From Pseudomonadota bacterium (lineage in GTDB: Bacteria; Bdellovibrionota; FAC87; UBA2466): DNA of 60,215 bases. This document shows positions 45,143 through 55,817 of the stretch, one piece after another; the stretch's first letter is position 1, and every line of letters begins with the position of its first letter. Below the pieces are notes generated by a model. The model was given only the letters and a program-made list of their open reading frames with translations. It was not told the origin of the DNA and searched no databases. The position numbers and the translations under genes were made by a program. The DNA lies in assembly GCA_009927165.1 (NCBI GenBank), contig RFNO01000025.1, positions 1 to 60,215 of the forward strand, in the 5' to 3' direction.

Positions 45143-46731
45143 AAACCGCAACATCACGATTTCCTGTTTTAATTATTGGAAGTGGAATTGCGGGACTTTC
45201 CACTGCCATAGCTCTCGCGAATAAAGAAATAGATTCATTGATTATCACGGCAGCCCCTGCCCTACCTGAAACGAACACGGTCTACGCTCAGGGGGGGATC
45301 ATTTACCGAGGAGAAGACCCGTCTACGGATTCCTCGTTGTTGGAGCAAGACATTTTAAGGGCGGGTGCTTATGCCAATTACCTTCCAGCAGTAAAGCAAT
45401 TAGTGAATGAAGGACCTCGGTTAGTTGAGGAAATACTTCTCAAGAAAGTACATGTTCCGTTTGATAAGGAAGAAGGAGAAAACTCTTATCATCTCACTCG
45501 AGAAGGAGGACATTCCGCAACGCGTATTCTCCATCGCGCTGACGAATCCGGAAGAGCAATTGAAGAAGCTCTTTTGTCATACGCTAAAACACAAAAAAGA
45601 ATTCAGTTTCTTTCAGGAATCACCGCCGTTAATTTGCTGATGACTTCATTTCACTCAAAAGACTCGGGTAATAAACACGAAGAAGCTCGTTGCTTCGGTG
45701 CCTTTGTCTTTGATCAAAAGTCGGGAAAGACCGAGCCTCTATTTGCTCCGTACACGGTCATAGCAACGGGAGGAGTCGGGCAGCTTTTTCTTCACAGCAC
45801 CAATGGAAAATACTCCCGAGGAGATGGCATTGCTTTAGCTTATCGAGCGGGATGTCGCTTGGAAAACCTGGAATATATCCAGTTTCATCCGACCACTTTT
45901 TATCAAATTTCTGGTCCCCGATTTCTTATTTCTGAAAGTCTTAGAGGAGAAGGTGCGTACCTAGTTAATCAAGCGGGAGAGAGATTTTTAACAACTCGAC
46001 TCAAAGAATATCCAGTACCGGAACTGGCTCCTCGTGATCGCGTTGCTCAAGCCATTCACGAAGAGATGCTCTCGACAGGAGCTCCTTGCGTGTTTTTGGA
46101 TATCAGTCACAAACCCAAGAGCTGGATTAAGGAACGATTTCCCTTTATCTACAGTACTTGTTTGAAATACGGCGTGGACATGACGGAAGTGCCCATTCCG
46201 GTAGTTCCTGGAGCCCACTACCACTGTGGGGGAATCTGGACGGACCTTGAAGGCCGAACAACGGTTTCTCATCTATGGGCCGCAGGAGAAGTGGCTTGCA
46301 CTGGGCTTCATGGAGCAAACCGCTTAGCTAGCACTTCGCTCTTGGAAGGTCTTGTTTGGGGAACTCGAGCTGGAGAATCCATCGCCGACCAGCTAAGAAG
46401 TCAGGGTACGCCAAACATACCGGAAGTAGAGCCTTGGAAAAGTGAAAAAGCGACCGTAGACCCCTCTTTCTTATCTCAAGATTGGCTAACCCTGAAACAT
46501 ACTCTTTGGAATTATGTTGGTTTAGTAAAAACAGAACAACGACTGGAAAGAGCGCAGGGAATTTTGGCAGAACTCTCACGTGGGATAGATCGTTTCTATA
46601 GAAAAGCTGCGCTCAGTGATGAGTTGATTGGACTCAGGAATGCCTCTCTAGTGGCGCGACTGATTGTGGAGGCCAGCCAGCGGAACAAGCGATCTTTAGG
46701 TTGTTATTTGCGAGAGAACTTAGAAATCTGA
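45139..46731 (+). CDS. nadB: L-aspartate oxidase NadB
   Basis: This 530-residue flavoprotein oxidises aspartate to iminoaspartate for NadA. The FAD motif GSGIAGLSTAIALA lies near residues 13-26, and the ATGGVGQLF segment and the GAHYHCGGIWTD substrate region are visible. The HGANRLASTSLLEGLVWG C-terminal FAD motif follows. It starts in overlap with nadC and lies 12 bases before nadA. Function is certain. Confidence 0.96.
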   Translation: MKTATSRFPVLIIGSGIAGLSTAIALANKEIDSLIITAAPALPETNTVYAQGGIIYRGEDPSTDSSLLEQDILRAGAYANYLPAVKQLVNEGPRLVEEILLKKVHVPFDKEEGENSYHLTREGGHSATRILHRADESGRAIEEALLSYAKTQKRIQFLSGITAVNLLMTSFHSKDSGNKHEEARCFGAFVFDQKSGKTEPLFAPYTVIATGGVGQLFLHSTNGKYSRGDGIALAYRAGCRLENLEYIQFHPTTFYQISGPRFLISESLRGEGAYLVNQAGERFLTTRLKEYPVPELAPRDRVAQAIHEEMLSTGAPCVFLDISHKPKSWIKERFPFIYSTCLKYGVDMTEVPIPVVPGAHYHCGGIWTDLEGRTTVSHLWAAGEVACTGLHGANRLASTSLLEGLVWGTRAGESIADQLRSQGTPNIPEVEPWKSEKATVDPSFLSQDWLTLKHTLWNYVGLVKTEQRLERAQGILAELSRGIDRFYRKAALSDELIGLRNASLVARLIVEASQRNKRSLGCYLRENLEI

Positions 46732-46743
46732 TAAGAGAAAGTT

Positions 46744-47808
46744 ATGGATTTTGAGCAAATTAGACATCTAGAACAACTGCCGGAAGAGGAACTTGCGGAG
46801 AGGATTCTAAAGATCCGTAAGGAACAAGGAAAGAACGTCTGTCTTTTAGCCCACCTCTATCAAAGAAAGAAGATAACGGAACTGGCAGATTTTGTAGGGG
46901 ACTCCTACGGACTTTCCAAATCAGCAGCCCAATTTGAGGGCGGAAAGTACATTGTTTTTGCGGGAGTTCGTTTCATGGCAGAAAGTGCCCGGATTCTGGC
47001 TCGTCCCGAACAAGAAGTGCTGCATCCTGACCCAGAGGCCGGATGTCCCATGGCAGATATGGCTTCCCTTCCCCAAGTCCTGCAGGCCTGGGACTTTCTC
47101 AAGATTGGAAAAAAAACGACCCCAATAACTTATATGAATAGCACTGCTGATATCAAAGCATTCTGTGGGGAGAATGAAGGAACGATTTGCACGTCCAGCA
47201 ATGCACTGAAAACATTTGAGTGGGCTTTTAAAAAGTCAGATCGTGTTTTCTTCCTACCGGATGAACACTTGGGGAGAAATACTGCCCTCAAATTTGGAAT
47301 TTCCCCTGAAGACATTGCTATTTGGGATCCTGAAAAGGAAAACGGGGTAGATCCAGAATCTTACGGTGACGCTAAAGTGGTGCTTTGGCGTGGATATTGT
47401 CCAGTACACATGAAATTCACAGTAAGGGATATCGATCATGTACGAAAATTTTATCCCAAGGCCAAAATTATCGTACACCCCGAATGCACTTCAGATGTAG
47501 TGGAACGGGCTGATTACGTAGGAAGTACTGATTTTATTAGAACTTATGTAGCTAAAGAAACAAAGCCGGGGGACCAGATCTTTATTGGTACTGAAGTAAA
47601 TCTCATCCAGAACCTCAGTGCTCAATATCCTGACCGACTTATTTCAAAATTACACCGGTCCTTGTGTCTAACCATGTATCAAATCAACTTGGGCCGAATC
47701 CTGTACACACTGGAAAACCTGGATACCTTTGAACGAGTTGAAATTCCGGCTTCAGTACAATATCACGCTAAGGTCGCTCTAGAACGAATGTTGAGCCTCC
47801 AGGGATAA
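46744..47808 (+). CDS. nadA: Quinolinate synthase NadA
   Basis: NadA condenses iminoaspartate with DHAP. The cluster cysteines are seen at C149 (ICTSSNA), C248 (HPECTSD) and C308 (SLCLTMYQI), matching the three positions known in Thermotoga. The start segment LLAHLYQRKKITELADFVGDSYGLS is typical. The 354-residue length is normal. It is the last gene of nadCBA. No riboswitch or NiaR/NadR-type site is visible upstream of nadC. Confidence 0.96.
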   Translation: MDFEQIRHLEQLPEEELAERILKIRKEQGKNVCLLAHLYQRKKITELADFVGDSYGLSKSAAQFEGGKYIVFAGVRFMAESARILARPEQEVLHPDPEAGCPMADMASLPQVLQAWDFLKIGKKTTPITYMNSTADIKAFCGENEGTICTSSNALKTFEWAFKKSDRVFFLPDEHLGRNTALKFGISPEDIAIWDPEKENGVDPESYGDAKVVLWRGYCPVHMKFTVRDIDHVRKFYPKAKIIVHPECTSDVVERADYVGSTDFIRTYVAKETKPGDQIFIGTEVNLIQNLSAQYPDRLISKLHRSLCLTMYQINLGRILYTLENLDTFERVEIPASVQYHAKVALERMLSLQG

Positions 47809-47971
47809 GAGCTCCGGGCATGGGTAATCAAGTTTGGCCCTTAATAGTCGTTAACGCTTTCAAGATACTCTTCTCAACCAAATTCTTAAGTTTTTCGATT
47901 ATAATAAAGTAATCAGCAACGCCTTTTTTCCAAACCCTATTTGAGTAAGTTCAACCCAAGGAGGGGGAACT
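47809..47971 (+). promoter_or_regulatory. Spacer with a TATAAT element before the C1 protease
   Basis: TATAAT at 47900-47905 is a perfect -10 hexamer, but no good -35 lies 16-18 bases upstream. A strong AAGGAGG ribosome site (47958-47964) precedes the ATG of the papain-like protease at 47972. No terminator hairpin after nadA is obvious. Confidence 0.4.
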
Positions 47972-49267
47972 ATGAAATCTATTCTTCTTGTCGTCGCGTT
48001 CGGTTCACTAACCAGTCACGCAGCTCTTCCGGAAAAATTTGATTTAAGAAACACGGATGGAAAATCTTTTGTATCCTCTGTAAAAAATCAGAAAGGGGGT
48101 ACTTGCTGGACCCATGCTACGATGGCAGGTCTTGAGAGTAATCTGATGATGACCGGTGCTTGGTCCCAGGTTGAGACTCAAGCCCAACCCAATCTCGCTG
48201 AGTATCACTTGGATTGGTGGAATGGTTTTAATGACCACTGGAATCCCGACTCAGGTTCTGGGGGACTGACAGTGCACGAAGGTGGAGATTACCGAGTGGC
48301 AACTGCCGCTCTATCTCGAAAAGGGGCCATGAGAGACTCTGATGCTCAGAGTTATAAAAATCCTCCTCAACAGACTTCGCCCGATTATCACACTTACTAC
48401 GTGAGGGATGTCGAGTGGTTTGATGCTGGCCCAAATCTCGAGAATATCGATGGGATTAAAGAAGCCCTTATGAATCACGGGGCCATGGGGACAGCTCTGC
48501 ACTGGGCAAATTCATACTATGATTCCTACTCGAATACTTTTTATCAATCTCCCCAGAGTTCCAAAGATCCCAATCATGCAGTAGCAATCGTCGGCTGGGA
48601 TGACCAAAAACAAACAGAAGCCGCTAAACCGGGCGCTTGGCTCATCAAAAACAGCTGGGGACCCGATTGGGGTGACGATGGTTTTTTCTGGATTTCTTAT
48701 TACGACAAAGTTGCAGGTCATCATTCGGAGATGGGTGCGGTTTCCTTCAAAAACGTAGAGCTTCAAAAATACCAACACATTTATAGCCATGATACTCACG
48801 GCTGGAGAGACACTAAAGACAATGTCTTTGAAGCTTTTAACGCTTTTAAAGCAGAAGGAATCAGTGGTGGCCCAGAAACTCTTAGAGCGGTCAGTTTTTA
48901 TACCACTGAAGATCAGTCAGCTTACACTATTGATATTTTTGGATCATTCGAAAATGGGGAATTAAAACACATTCTGACTAGAAGTATGGGTTCTCAACCC
49001 AGAAAAGGGTTTCATACCGTCGATCTCGACTTTCCCATCTCACTTGAACCGGGACAAACATTCTATGTGGCCGTAACAGTCTCAAAAGGGGGACATGCTT
49101 TTGATAGAACATCTAATGTCCCTGTGCTGCTGGGATCGGAGGGCCGAATTACCGTTCCCTCGGTTGCCCACCCAGGAGAAAGTTTCTACAAACAAAATGG
49201 TCAGTGGGTAGACCTTACTACTTTTAATCCGAGTGCTAACTTCTGTATTAAAGCACTGACTAATTAA
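47972..49267 (+). CDS. Secreted papain-like (C1 family) cysteine protease
   Basis: The 431-residue protein has a signal peptide (about 1-17, after SHA). The C1 triad is C45 (QKGGTCWTHA), H202 (DPNHAVAIVGWD) and N227 (IKNSWGPDWGDDGF). The mature enzyme begins directly with EKFDLRNTDGKSFVSSVKNQ and has no inhibitory propeptide, as in other bacterial C1 proteins. Residues about 265-431 fit the lectin-like domain found C-terminal to such peptidases. It ends four bases into the convergent hutI. A secreted digestive or envelope role is likely, the substrate unknown. Confidence 0.92.
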   Translation: MKSILLVVAFGSLTSHAALPEKFDLRNTDGKSFVSSVKNQKGGTCWTHATMAGLESNLMMTGAWSQVETQAQPNLAEYHLDWWNGFNDHWNPDSGSGGLTVHEGGDYRVATAALSRKGAMRDSDAQSYKNPPQQTSPDYHTYYVRDVEWFDAGPNLENIDGIKEALMNHGAMGTALHWANSYYDSYSNTFYQSPQSSKDPNHAVAIVGWDDQKQTEAAKPGAWLIKNSWGPDWGDDGFFWISYYDKVAGHHSEMGAVSFKNVELQKYQHIYSHDTHGWRDTKDNVFEAFNAFKAEGISGGPETLRAVSFYTTEDQSAYTIDIFGSFENGELKHILTRSMGSQPRKGFHTVDLDFPISLEPGQTFYVAVTVSKGGHAFDRTSNVPVLLGSEGRITVPSVAHPGESFYKQNGQWVDLTTFNPSANFCIKALTN

Positions 49268-50487
49268 TCTAATTCACCAAAGCAGTAAGGAAGAACTTCA
49301 TAAGAAGTTTTCTGCAGATGACAAACGCGGAATTGCTTACCCTTTTCCAATGAGCCTAAAACCTTTTCTAGTCCCAATGCTGCAGCCGCATTGTAAGTAA
49401 CGGCAGCAATGGTCTCAGGGACCGTCATTTTCATTTGACTACAACCCAGCGTGGTCATCAAAGGTAAATTACGACTAGGGCAAGTACCTGGATTATAGTC
49501 CGTGGATAGTGCGATTCTAGCTCCGGCGTCGATTAACTTTCTTGCAGGTGCATACCCCATACCTGTGAACAAAGAAGCCCCCGGACACAACACTCCGACA
49601 GTTTCTGATTGAGCCAATTTATTTATATTGGCATCCGAAATACATTCCAGATGATCGATACTGGTCGCTCCCATTTCAACCCCCAAGCTCACTCCTCCTA
49701 GATCGTTGAATTGATCCGCGTGTAGCTTCAGTTTAAAACCGGCCGCTAAGGCAGCTTCGAGCATTTTCTGGGTTTGTTTAAAATCAAAAAAACCATCCTC
49801 AATGAAGCAATCAAAAAAGACAGCTAACTTGAGACGAGCAACTTCCTGAATCCACTCTTTGCAGATCACTTCAACATACTCATCAGTTCTGCCTTTGAAT
49901 TCAGGCGGAGTCATATGGGCAGGCATGAAAGTAGGAACCAAAAGAACGCTAGAGGATTCTTGGAGAGCTCGAACCGCTTCAAGCATTCGACACTCACTCT
50001 CCAGAGTAAGTCCGTATCCACTTTTTACTTCAACAGTGCCCACACCATATTTTTGGAATCGCTCAAGATCAGCTTGTGCTTGTTCTACCAAATTATACAG
50101 CGGTGTTTCTCGAGTAGACTTAAGAGTAGTGAGAATCCCACCTCCTTCTTTAGCAATTTCTTGGTAGGTTTTTCCCATTGCTCGAAGTGCGTAATCATGG
50201 TGTCGGTCCCCCGAATGAACCAAATGGGTGTGACATTCGATAAGTTCTGGCATCCACAACTCTCCGGATCCCGGATAAGCATTACTAATATCTCCATACT
50301 CGATAGGCATCTCATGGGAGGGTCCCACCCACTCGACGTCGTTTGTATCCGTGTTAACCACAACATTTGCGTTTTCAATTAAACCCAAGTCTTCTTTTTT
50401 AGGATGACGCCCACGCTTTTCCGCAACACCCTTAAGAGTAAGAACCTGGTCAATGTTATGATAAAGGACTAGATGATTGGTATTCAT
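49264..50487 (-). CDS. hutI: Imidazolonepropionase HutI
   Basis: HutI hydrolyses imidazolonepropionate to formiminoglutamate, the third step of histidine degradation. The 407-residue amidohydrolase has the metal motif [13 protein letters not shown], then KSGYGL, and KLHADQF further on. It overlaps hutU by four bases. HutG or HutF, needed to process formiminoglutamate, is not in this window. Confidence 0.96.
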   Translation of the reverse strand: MNTNHLVLYHNIDQVLTLKGVAEKRGRHPKKEDLGLIENANVVVNTDTNDVEWVGPSHEMPIEYGDISNAYPGSGELWMPELIECHTHLVHSGDRHHDYALRAMGKTYQEIAKEGGGILTTLKSTRETPLYNLVEQAQADLERFQKYGVGTVEVKSGYGLTLESECRMLEAVRALQESSSVLLVPTFMPAHMTPPEFKGRTDEYVEVICKEWIQEVARLKLAVFFDCFIEDGFFDFKQTQKMLEAALAAGFKLKLHADQFNDLGGVSLGVEMGATSIDHLECISDANINKLAQSETVGVLCPGASLFTGMGYAPARKLIDAGARIALSTDYNPGTCPSRNLPLMTTLGCSQMKMTVPETIAAVTYNAAAALGLEKVLGSLEKGKQFRVCHLQKTSYEVLPYCFGELD

Positions 50488-52151
50488 AAACTCAACATGG
50501 GTATTTTTACTTTTCTTTCTCTCGCCACTTCTTTCGCTTTTTGATATCCAGCATCGACATGCCTGATGACTCCCATACCGGGGTCTGAAGTGAGCACTCT
50601 TCTCAATCTTCGATCAGCATCCTCTGTACCGTCAGCAAGAACAACCATTCCAGAATGAATAGAGTAACCGATACCCACTCCTCCGCCGTGATGCACAGAG
50701 ACCCAAGTGGCTCCATTGACTGAGTTAATTAAAGCATTGAGTATAGGCCAATCTGCGACTGCATCACTGCCATCTTTCATTGCTTCGGTTTCTCGGTTCG
50801 GAGAAGCGACACTGCCACAATCTAAGTGATCTCGACCAATAACAATGGGGGCTTTTACCTTTTTTTCCTTCACCAGTTGGTTGAATGCTAGTCCGGCCTT
50901 TTCTCTTTCCTGGTATCCGAGCCAGCAAATTCGAGCTGGAAGGCCTTGGAAATGAATTTTTTCTTTAGCCAAATTTAGCCATCGATGCAGTTCTTTCTTC
51001 TGTGGAAACAGATCCATGAGAACCCGATCCGTTGTATAGATGTCCTGAGGGTCACCGCTAAGAGCTACCCAGCGAAACGGACCCAATCCTTCGCAAAAAA
51101 GAGGCCTAATATATTCTGGGACAAAACCTGGTATTCTAAATGCATCTTTGACCCCTTGAGCTTCAGCGATAGCTCGAATGTTGTTGCCGTAATCAAAAGT
51201 AGGAATTCCCTTTTTTACGAATTCCAAAAGTCCTCTAACATGGTCTGCGATCGATGCCTTCGAACGTTTGATATACTCATCGGGATCAGCATTTCTTAAG
51301 TGATTAGATTCCTCAAGGCTTAAACCCGCTGGATAATATCCCGTAAGAGGATCATGGGCTGAAGTTTGATCGGTAACAAGATCAGGTAGAAACTTGCCAT
51401 GGGCAATTTTCGGAATAACTTCAGCGGCGTTGCCAACTAGCCCAATTGAAACAGGTTTTCCTTCAAGAATAGATTTCTCGATTTCATGGAGTGCTCGTCC
51501 CAGATCAGTCTCCATTTTGTCCAAATAACCTGTTTCCATTCGACGCTTAATTCGAGTGACATCTAATTCGATGGCAAGACAACTGGCCCCATTCATGGTG
51601 GCAGCCAAAGGCTGTGCTCCGCCCATTCCACCCAATCCGGCAGTTAAAACCCACTTGCCTGTGAGATCACCCCCAAAGTGCTTTTTTGCTGCAGCTGCGA
51701 AGGTTTCATAAGTTCCTTGAACAATTCCTTGGGTGCCAATGTAAATCCAGCTTCCGGCAGTCATCTGACCAAACATCATCAAGCCTTGCGCTTCGAGCTC
51801 TCGAAATTTTTCCCAGTTAGCCCAGTGAGGCACGAGCAGGGAATTAGCAATTAATACGCGAGGAGCATCCGAGTGGCTCTTAAAAATACCCACGGGTTTT
51901 CCGGACTGAACTAACAAAGTTTCATCATTTTCAAGATTCTGCAATGACTCAACAATTGCATCAAAACAATCCCAATTTCTGGCCGCTTTTCCGGAGCCGC
52001 CATAAACTACAAGATCCTCGGGACGTTCGGCCACATCAGGATCTAGATTGTTCATGAGCATCCTCAACACTGCTTCTTGCTGCCAACCTTTTGTGTGGAG
52101 TTCAGGGCCGCGAAAAGCCCGAATACTATGGTGGGGAACTTTTATTGCCAT
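50484..52151 (-). CDS. hutU: Urocanate hydratase HutU
   Basis: HutU hydrates urocanate using NAD+. The 555-residue length and the segments [13 protein letters not shown] and [18 protein letters not shown] (catalytic Cys region) are diagnostic. It overlaps hutH by ten bases and hutI by four. The order hutH-hutU-hutI is that of the classical pathway. Confidence 0.96.
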   Translation of the reverse strand: MAIKVPHHSIRAFRGPELHTKGWQQEAVLRMLMNNLDPDVAERPEDLVVYGGSGKAARNWDCFDAIVESLQNLENDETLLVQSGKPVGIFKSHSDAPRVLIANSLLVPHWANWEKFRELEAQGLMMFGQMTAGSWIYIGTQGIVQGTYETFAAAAKKHFGGDLTGKWVLTAGLGGMGGAQPLAATMNGASCLAIELDVTRIKRRMETGYLDKMETDLGRALHEIEKSILEGKPVSIGLVGNAAEVIPKIAHGKFLPDLVTDQTSAHDPLTGYYPAGLSLEESNHLRNADPDEYIKRSKASIADHVRGLLEFVKKGIPTFDYGNNIRAIAEAQGVKDAFRIPGFVPEYIRPLFCEGLGPFRWVALSGDPQDIYTTDRVLMDLFPQKKELHRWLNLAKEKIHFQGLPARICWLGYQEREKAGLAFNQLVKEKKVKAPIVIGRDHLDCGSVASPNRETEAMKDGSDAVADWPILNALINSVNGATWVSVHHGGGVGIGYSIHSGMVVLADGTEDADRRLRRVLTSDPGMGVIRHVDAGYQKAKEVARERKVKIPMLSL

Positions 52152-53662
52152 AGATTTTCCTTCTCACCTTGTTGGTAGATAGAACCCGACTCAATTAATT
52201 CTGAAACAGTTTGGATGTCTTTATGAAAGTAACGGTCTTTTTCAACACTCGAGACTTTCTCGCGAATCAATTTAAGAAGAAAAGCAGGACCTTTTCCAGG
52301 TTTTAGCGGCTTTCTCAAATCTAAAGCCTGACAAGCTGCTAAAGCTTCAATCGCAAGAACATGGGTAGTATTTTTCAATATCGTATTGGCTTTTCGAGCA
52401 GCAATGGGGCCCATGCTCACATGGTCCTCTTTTTCGTTCGAAGTCGGGATGGAATCAGTAGAAGCTGGATGAGTCAGGAGCTTATTTTCCGAAACCAAAG
52501 ACGCTGCTGCAACATGAGGGATCATAAATCCGCTGTTTACCCCCTCGTTTTTTACTAGAAATGCGGGCAATGAGCTAAATTGGGGGTCTATGAGTTTGGC
52601 AATTCTTCTCTCAGAAAGACTGGAAATTTCTGAAAGAGCCATCCCTAAAATATCAAGTGCAAACGCAACTGGTTGACCGTGAAAATTTCCTTGGGAAATA
52701 ATTTCTCCAGTATCACTATTCACTAAAGGATTATCAGTGGCTGCGTTCAATTCGATGCTCAATGTTTCTCTCACAAACCTCAAGAGTTCTCGACTCGCCC
52801 CATGGACTTGGGGAGCACATCGGAAGGAATAAGGATCTTGAACACGATCACATCCTTCATGGCTTTTCAAAATATCACTGCCCGACATAAAGTTTCGGAT
52901 TAATTCGGCAGTTCGCTTTTGACCGGGATACGGGCGAGTGTCTTGAACCCAAGCAGCAAAAGCCTTTCCGGTTCCCAAAATTCCATCCAAACTCGCTGAA
53001 GTTATTAAATCGGATAAATCGATGAGTTCCTCAGCTTTTAACAAACAAAGAGCTCCCAAAGCTGTCATTTGCTGAGTTCCATTGATGAGTGAAAGTCCCT
53101 CTTTGGGAGCTAGCTTCAATGGAGACAAACCAACTTTTTTAAGAGCGTCCAATCCCGGCATTCTGACTCCCTGAACGAACGCTTCTCCTTCTCCCAATAC
53201 AACTGCAGCCAAGTGAGCTAAAGGGGCCAAATCCCCACTAGCGCCTACGGAACCTTTGGAAGGGATTACGGGATGTACTCGTTGGTTAAGAAGAGATACC
53301 AAAAACTCAACGAGCTCCAGTCGAACCCCACTAAAACCTTTGGCCAATACATTAGTTCTCAATAAAAGTATGGCTCTGCTTTCGGTTTCAGTGTGTGGAT
53401 CTCCTAATCCGGAAGCATGACTTCTGATCAGATTAATTTGTAATTCTTCTAGTTGTGCAGCGGGAATGGTGACTTTGCTTAAAAAACCAAACCCCGTGTT
53501 AATACTGTAAACTTTTTCACCGCTTTTAACTGCTTTTTCAATAATGAGCCTCGAAGCTCTTATTTTTTTTATGGCTTGTTCTGAGAGACCAACTTTCTCG
53601 TTTCCAGAAACAATTTTCTTGAATTTCTCGAGGGTAAGACTATCGCCATCTAGATGAATCAT
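52142..53662 (-). CDS. hutH: Histidine ammonia-lyase HutH
   Basis: HutH deaminates histidine to urocanate. The Ala-Ser-Gly that forms the MIO cofactor lies at 141-143 in [14 protein letters not shown], and NTGFGF (residues 55-60) precedes it. The 506-residue length is normal. It begins three bases after the rpe stop region on the minus strand, so it appears to be read from the alaS-lptG-def-fmt-rpe side. No HutC-type repressor site is apparent. Confidence 0.96.
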   Translation of the reverse strand: MIHLDGDSLTLEKFKKIVSGNEKVGLSEQAIKKIRASRLIIEKAVKSGEKVYSINTGFGFLSKVTIPAAQLEELQINLIRSHASGLGDPHTETESRAILLLRTNVLAKGFSGVRLELVEFLVSLLNQRVHPVIPSKGSVGASGDLAPLAHLAAVVLGEGEAFVQGVRMPGLDALKKVGLSPLKLAPKEGLSLINGTQQMTALGALCLLKAEELIDLSDLITSASLDGILGTGKAFAAWVQDTRPYPGQKRTAELIRNFMSGSDILKSHEGCDRVQDPYSFRCAPQVHGASRELLRFVRETLSIELNAATDNPLVNSDTGEIISQGNFHGQPVAFALDILGMALSEISSLSERRIAKLIDPQFSSLPAFLVKNEGVNSGFMIPHVAAASLVSENKLLTHPASTDSIPTSNEKEDHVSMGPIAARKANTILKNTTHVLAIEALAACQALDLRKPLKPGKGPAFLLKLIREKVSSVEKDRYFHKDIQTVSELIESGSIYQQGEKENLWQ

Positions 53663-53665
53663 GAC

Positions 53666-54331
53666 TCAACCTTTTTCTGCTGCTAATCGAAGTTTTTTAA
53701 TTTGGGTGGAATAATCTTTTTGAGAAAAAAGTCCCGTGCCAACTACAGCAATATCAACACCAGCACTTCTAATTTGGTTGATGTTTTCAACTTTTATTCC
53801 CCCATCCATTTGGATCTGAACATCAGTTCCTGAGAGATTTTTCTTCAACTCTTGCACCCGAGCTAACATTTCTGGAATAAATTTTTGTCCTCCAAAGCCA
53901 GGGTTCACACTCATCACCAAAATAAAGTCACAGTGTTTAACAATACTTTCCAAACAAAATATGGAGGTGCCCGGGTTAATAGCAACCCCGGCTTTCATCC
54001 CAAGTTCCCTAATCCGAGTGAGCGTCCTTTGGATGTGGGGACAAGCCTCCACATGAACTGATAGCCAATTACATCCTACTCGAGCAAACTCCTCTAGATA
54101 CTTGTCGGCCTCAGAAATCATCAAGTGGGCATCAAAAGGAAGTCGAGTATGTTTTCGAACACTTTCAAGGACAGGTAATCCAAAAGTGATATTCGGAACA
54201 AAGTGCCCATCCATGATGTCAAAATGAAGAACATCAGCACCAGCTTTCTCTAAAGCTATTACTTCATCTTTAAGGCAAGAAAGATCACTGGCTAACATGG
54301 ATGGGGCAATGAGAATATTTTTTGATTTCAT
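53666..54331 (-). CDS. rpe: Ribulose-phosphate 3-epimerase Rpe
   Basis: Rpe interconverts ribulose 5-phosphate and xylulose 5-phosphate. The 221-residue TIM barrel has the segments IAPSMLASDLSCL, HFDIMDGHFVPNITFG, DAHLMI and VMSVNPGFGGQKFIP. It lies three bases before hutH and 53 bases after fmt on the same strand. Function is certain. Confidence 0.96.
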   Translation of the reverse strand: MKSKNILIAPSMLASDLSCLKDEVIALEKAGADVLHFDIMDGHFVPNITFGLPVLESVRKHTRLPFDAHLMISEADKYLEEFARVGCNWLSVHVEACPHIQRTLTRIRELGMKAGVAINPGTSIFCLESIVKHCDFILVMSVNPGFGGQKFIPEMLARVQELKKNLSGTDVQIQMDGGIKVENINQIRSAGVDIAVVGTGLFSQKDYSTQIKKLRLAAEKG

Positions 54332-54384
54332 GAAAGTCCCCTTCCGTGTTTTCTAAAGGCTCCATCATTCATGACAGAGTAGGC

Positions 54385-55311
54385 TCAGTCAATCGAAGGC
54401 CATCGATACCCCATAAGAAACTCCTCAATTTTCAGGCGTTTCCGGCCTTCTTGTTGGATTTCAATAAGAGATAAGGCGTGGCCGTCCCCGCACTGGACCT
54501 CGACAAAGGTTTTACGGTCAGACCGAATCACCCCTACCTGACTGCCAGGCGTTCCAGGAACTACTTTTGCTTTGAAAATTCTTATCATTTCCCCATTCCA
54601 CGGGAATTGAGCCACCGGCCAGGGCTGCAAACCACGCACATAATTCTGCAAAACCCACGCAGGGAGCGACCAATCCAAATTTGCATCGCTTTTTTCCAGC
54701 TTTTTTGCGTAACTTGCGTCCTCTTCTACTTGTGGGGTGAATTGGGCTTTCCTGGATTCGACGAGCTTTAGGGCTTCCAAAAGAGCATCTGCACCCACCT
54801 CTGCTAGCCGGTTCAAAAGGTCTCCGGCAGTTTCATCCGGGGAAATGGCCACTTTCTTTTGAACCAAAATGTCCCCAGCATCTAATTTTTTTACAATTTT
54901 TTGTATGCTGATTCCGGTTTCCCTCTCACCTGCCATTATTGCTCGTTGAACAGGAGCTGCCCCCCGATACTTAGGCAGTAGAGAGGCATGAACATTCAAG
55001 CAACCTGATTTAGGGATCGTCAAAACCGTTTCTTTCAGTATTTGTCCAAATGCCACTACCAAAATCAAATCAGGATGAAATGTTTTTAAAACATCAGCAG
55101 TGCCAGGAGAGTTTATATCGAATGCTTCGATTACGCTGAGGTCCTGAGTTCTTGCATACCGCTCGACTTCAGAAGGCATCGTTTTCTGGCCACGCCCCTT
55201 GGGCTTAGCAACCTGAGTAACAACAAGAGCCGGCGGATACTCATTCTCGCAAAGCTTCTCTAAGATTCGAGCAGCAATGGCGGGCGTTCCCATGTAAATA
55301 TATTTCAGCAT
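54385..55311 (-). CDS. fmt: Methionyl-tRNA formyltransferase Fmt
   Basis: Fmt formylates initiator Met-tRNA. The 308-residue protein has the formyltransferase signature HASLLPKYRGAAPVQRAI with catalytic residues, preceded by PDLILVVAFGQIL, and a C-terminal tRNA-binding domain. It lies three bases after def on the same strand, the common def-fmt order. Confidence 0.96.
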   Translation of the reverse strand: MLKYIYMGTPAIAARILEKLCENEYPPALVVTQVAKPKGRGQKTMPSEVERYARTQDLSVIEAFDINSPGTADVLKTFHPDLILVVAFGQILKETVLTIPKSGCLNVHASLLPKYRGAAPVQRAIMAGERETGISIQKIVKKLDAGDILVQKKVAISPDETAGDLLNRLAEVGADALLEALKLVESRKAQFTPQVEEDASYAKKLEKSDANLDWSLPAWVLQNYVRGLQPWPVAQFPWNGEMIRIFKAKVVPGTPGSQVGVIRSDRKTFVEVQCGDGHALSLIEIQQEGRKRLKIEEFLMGYRWPSID

Positions 55312-55314
55312 GAA

Positions 55315-55815
55315 TTAAAGTGTTACTGCTCTTTCCAGTTTTTTCTTCAAAAGACGTCTTTTGAGAGCTGAGAGTTTTTCAATGAAAAGGGTCCCATCCA
55401 AATGATCATTCTCATGTTGTATAGCCACTGCTAGCAGGCCTTCAGCAACCATCCTATGAGACTCACCGTTACGATCTTGATAGGACACTGAAACACGTTC
55501 CTTTCTCACGACTTCTTCTGTTACCCCGGGAACGCTCAGACAACCTTCCTCAAAAACAATTTTTCCGTCTCCGGACTCAATCACAGGATTAATGAACTCA
55601 TAGAGTTTTGCAGGTTGATCTTCCATTGGCCCAAGATCAATTACAAACAATCTTAAACTCTCTCCCACTTGTGGCGCGGCCAATCCAATTCCGTTCGCTC
55701 CGTACATGGTTTCCGCCATTTGATCCAAAAGATGATGAAGCTTTTTATCGAATTTATCTACTTCACGAGCGACTTCTTTTAACTTTGGATCCGGATATTT
55801 CAGAATTTCCAACAT
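55315..55815 (-). CDS. def: Peptide deformylase Def
   Basis: Def removes the formyl group from nascent proteins. Motifs are GIGLAAPQVG, EEGCLSVPG (metal Cys) and QHENDHLDG (metal His pair and Glu). I start at the ATG at 55815 (MLEILKYPDPK, 166 residues). The longer frame upstream would run into lptG and adds 20 atypical residues. This start is only two bases from the lptG stop. Confidence 0.95.
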   Translation of the reverse strand: MLEILKYPDPKLKEVAREVDKFDKKLHHLLDQMAETMYGANGIGLAAPQVGESLRLFVIDLGPMEDQPAKLYEFINPVIESGDGKIVFEEGCLSVPGVTEEVVRKERVSVSYQDRNGESHRMVAEGLLAVAIQHENDHLDGTLFIEKLSALKRRLLKKKLERAVTL

Positions 55816-55817
55816 GA

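Noticed and set aside
49915-50382. Antisense open frame of 155 codons in hutI
   Set aside because: It lies opposite a conserved enzyme and has no family features.
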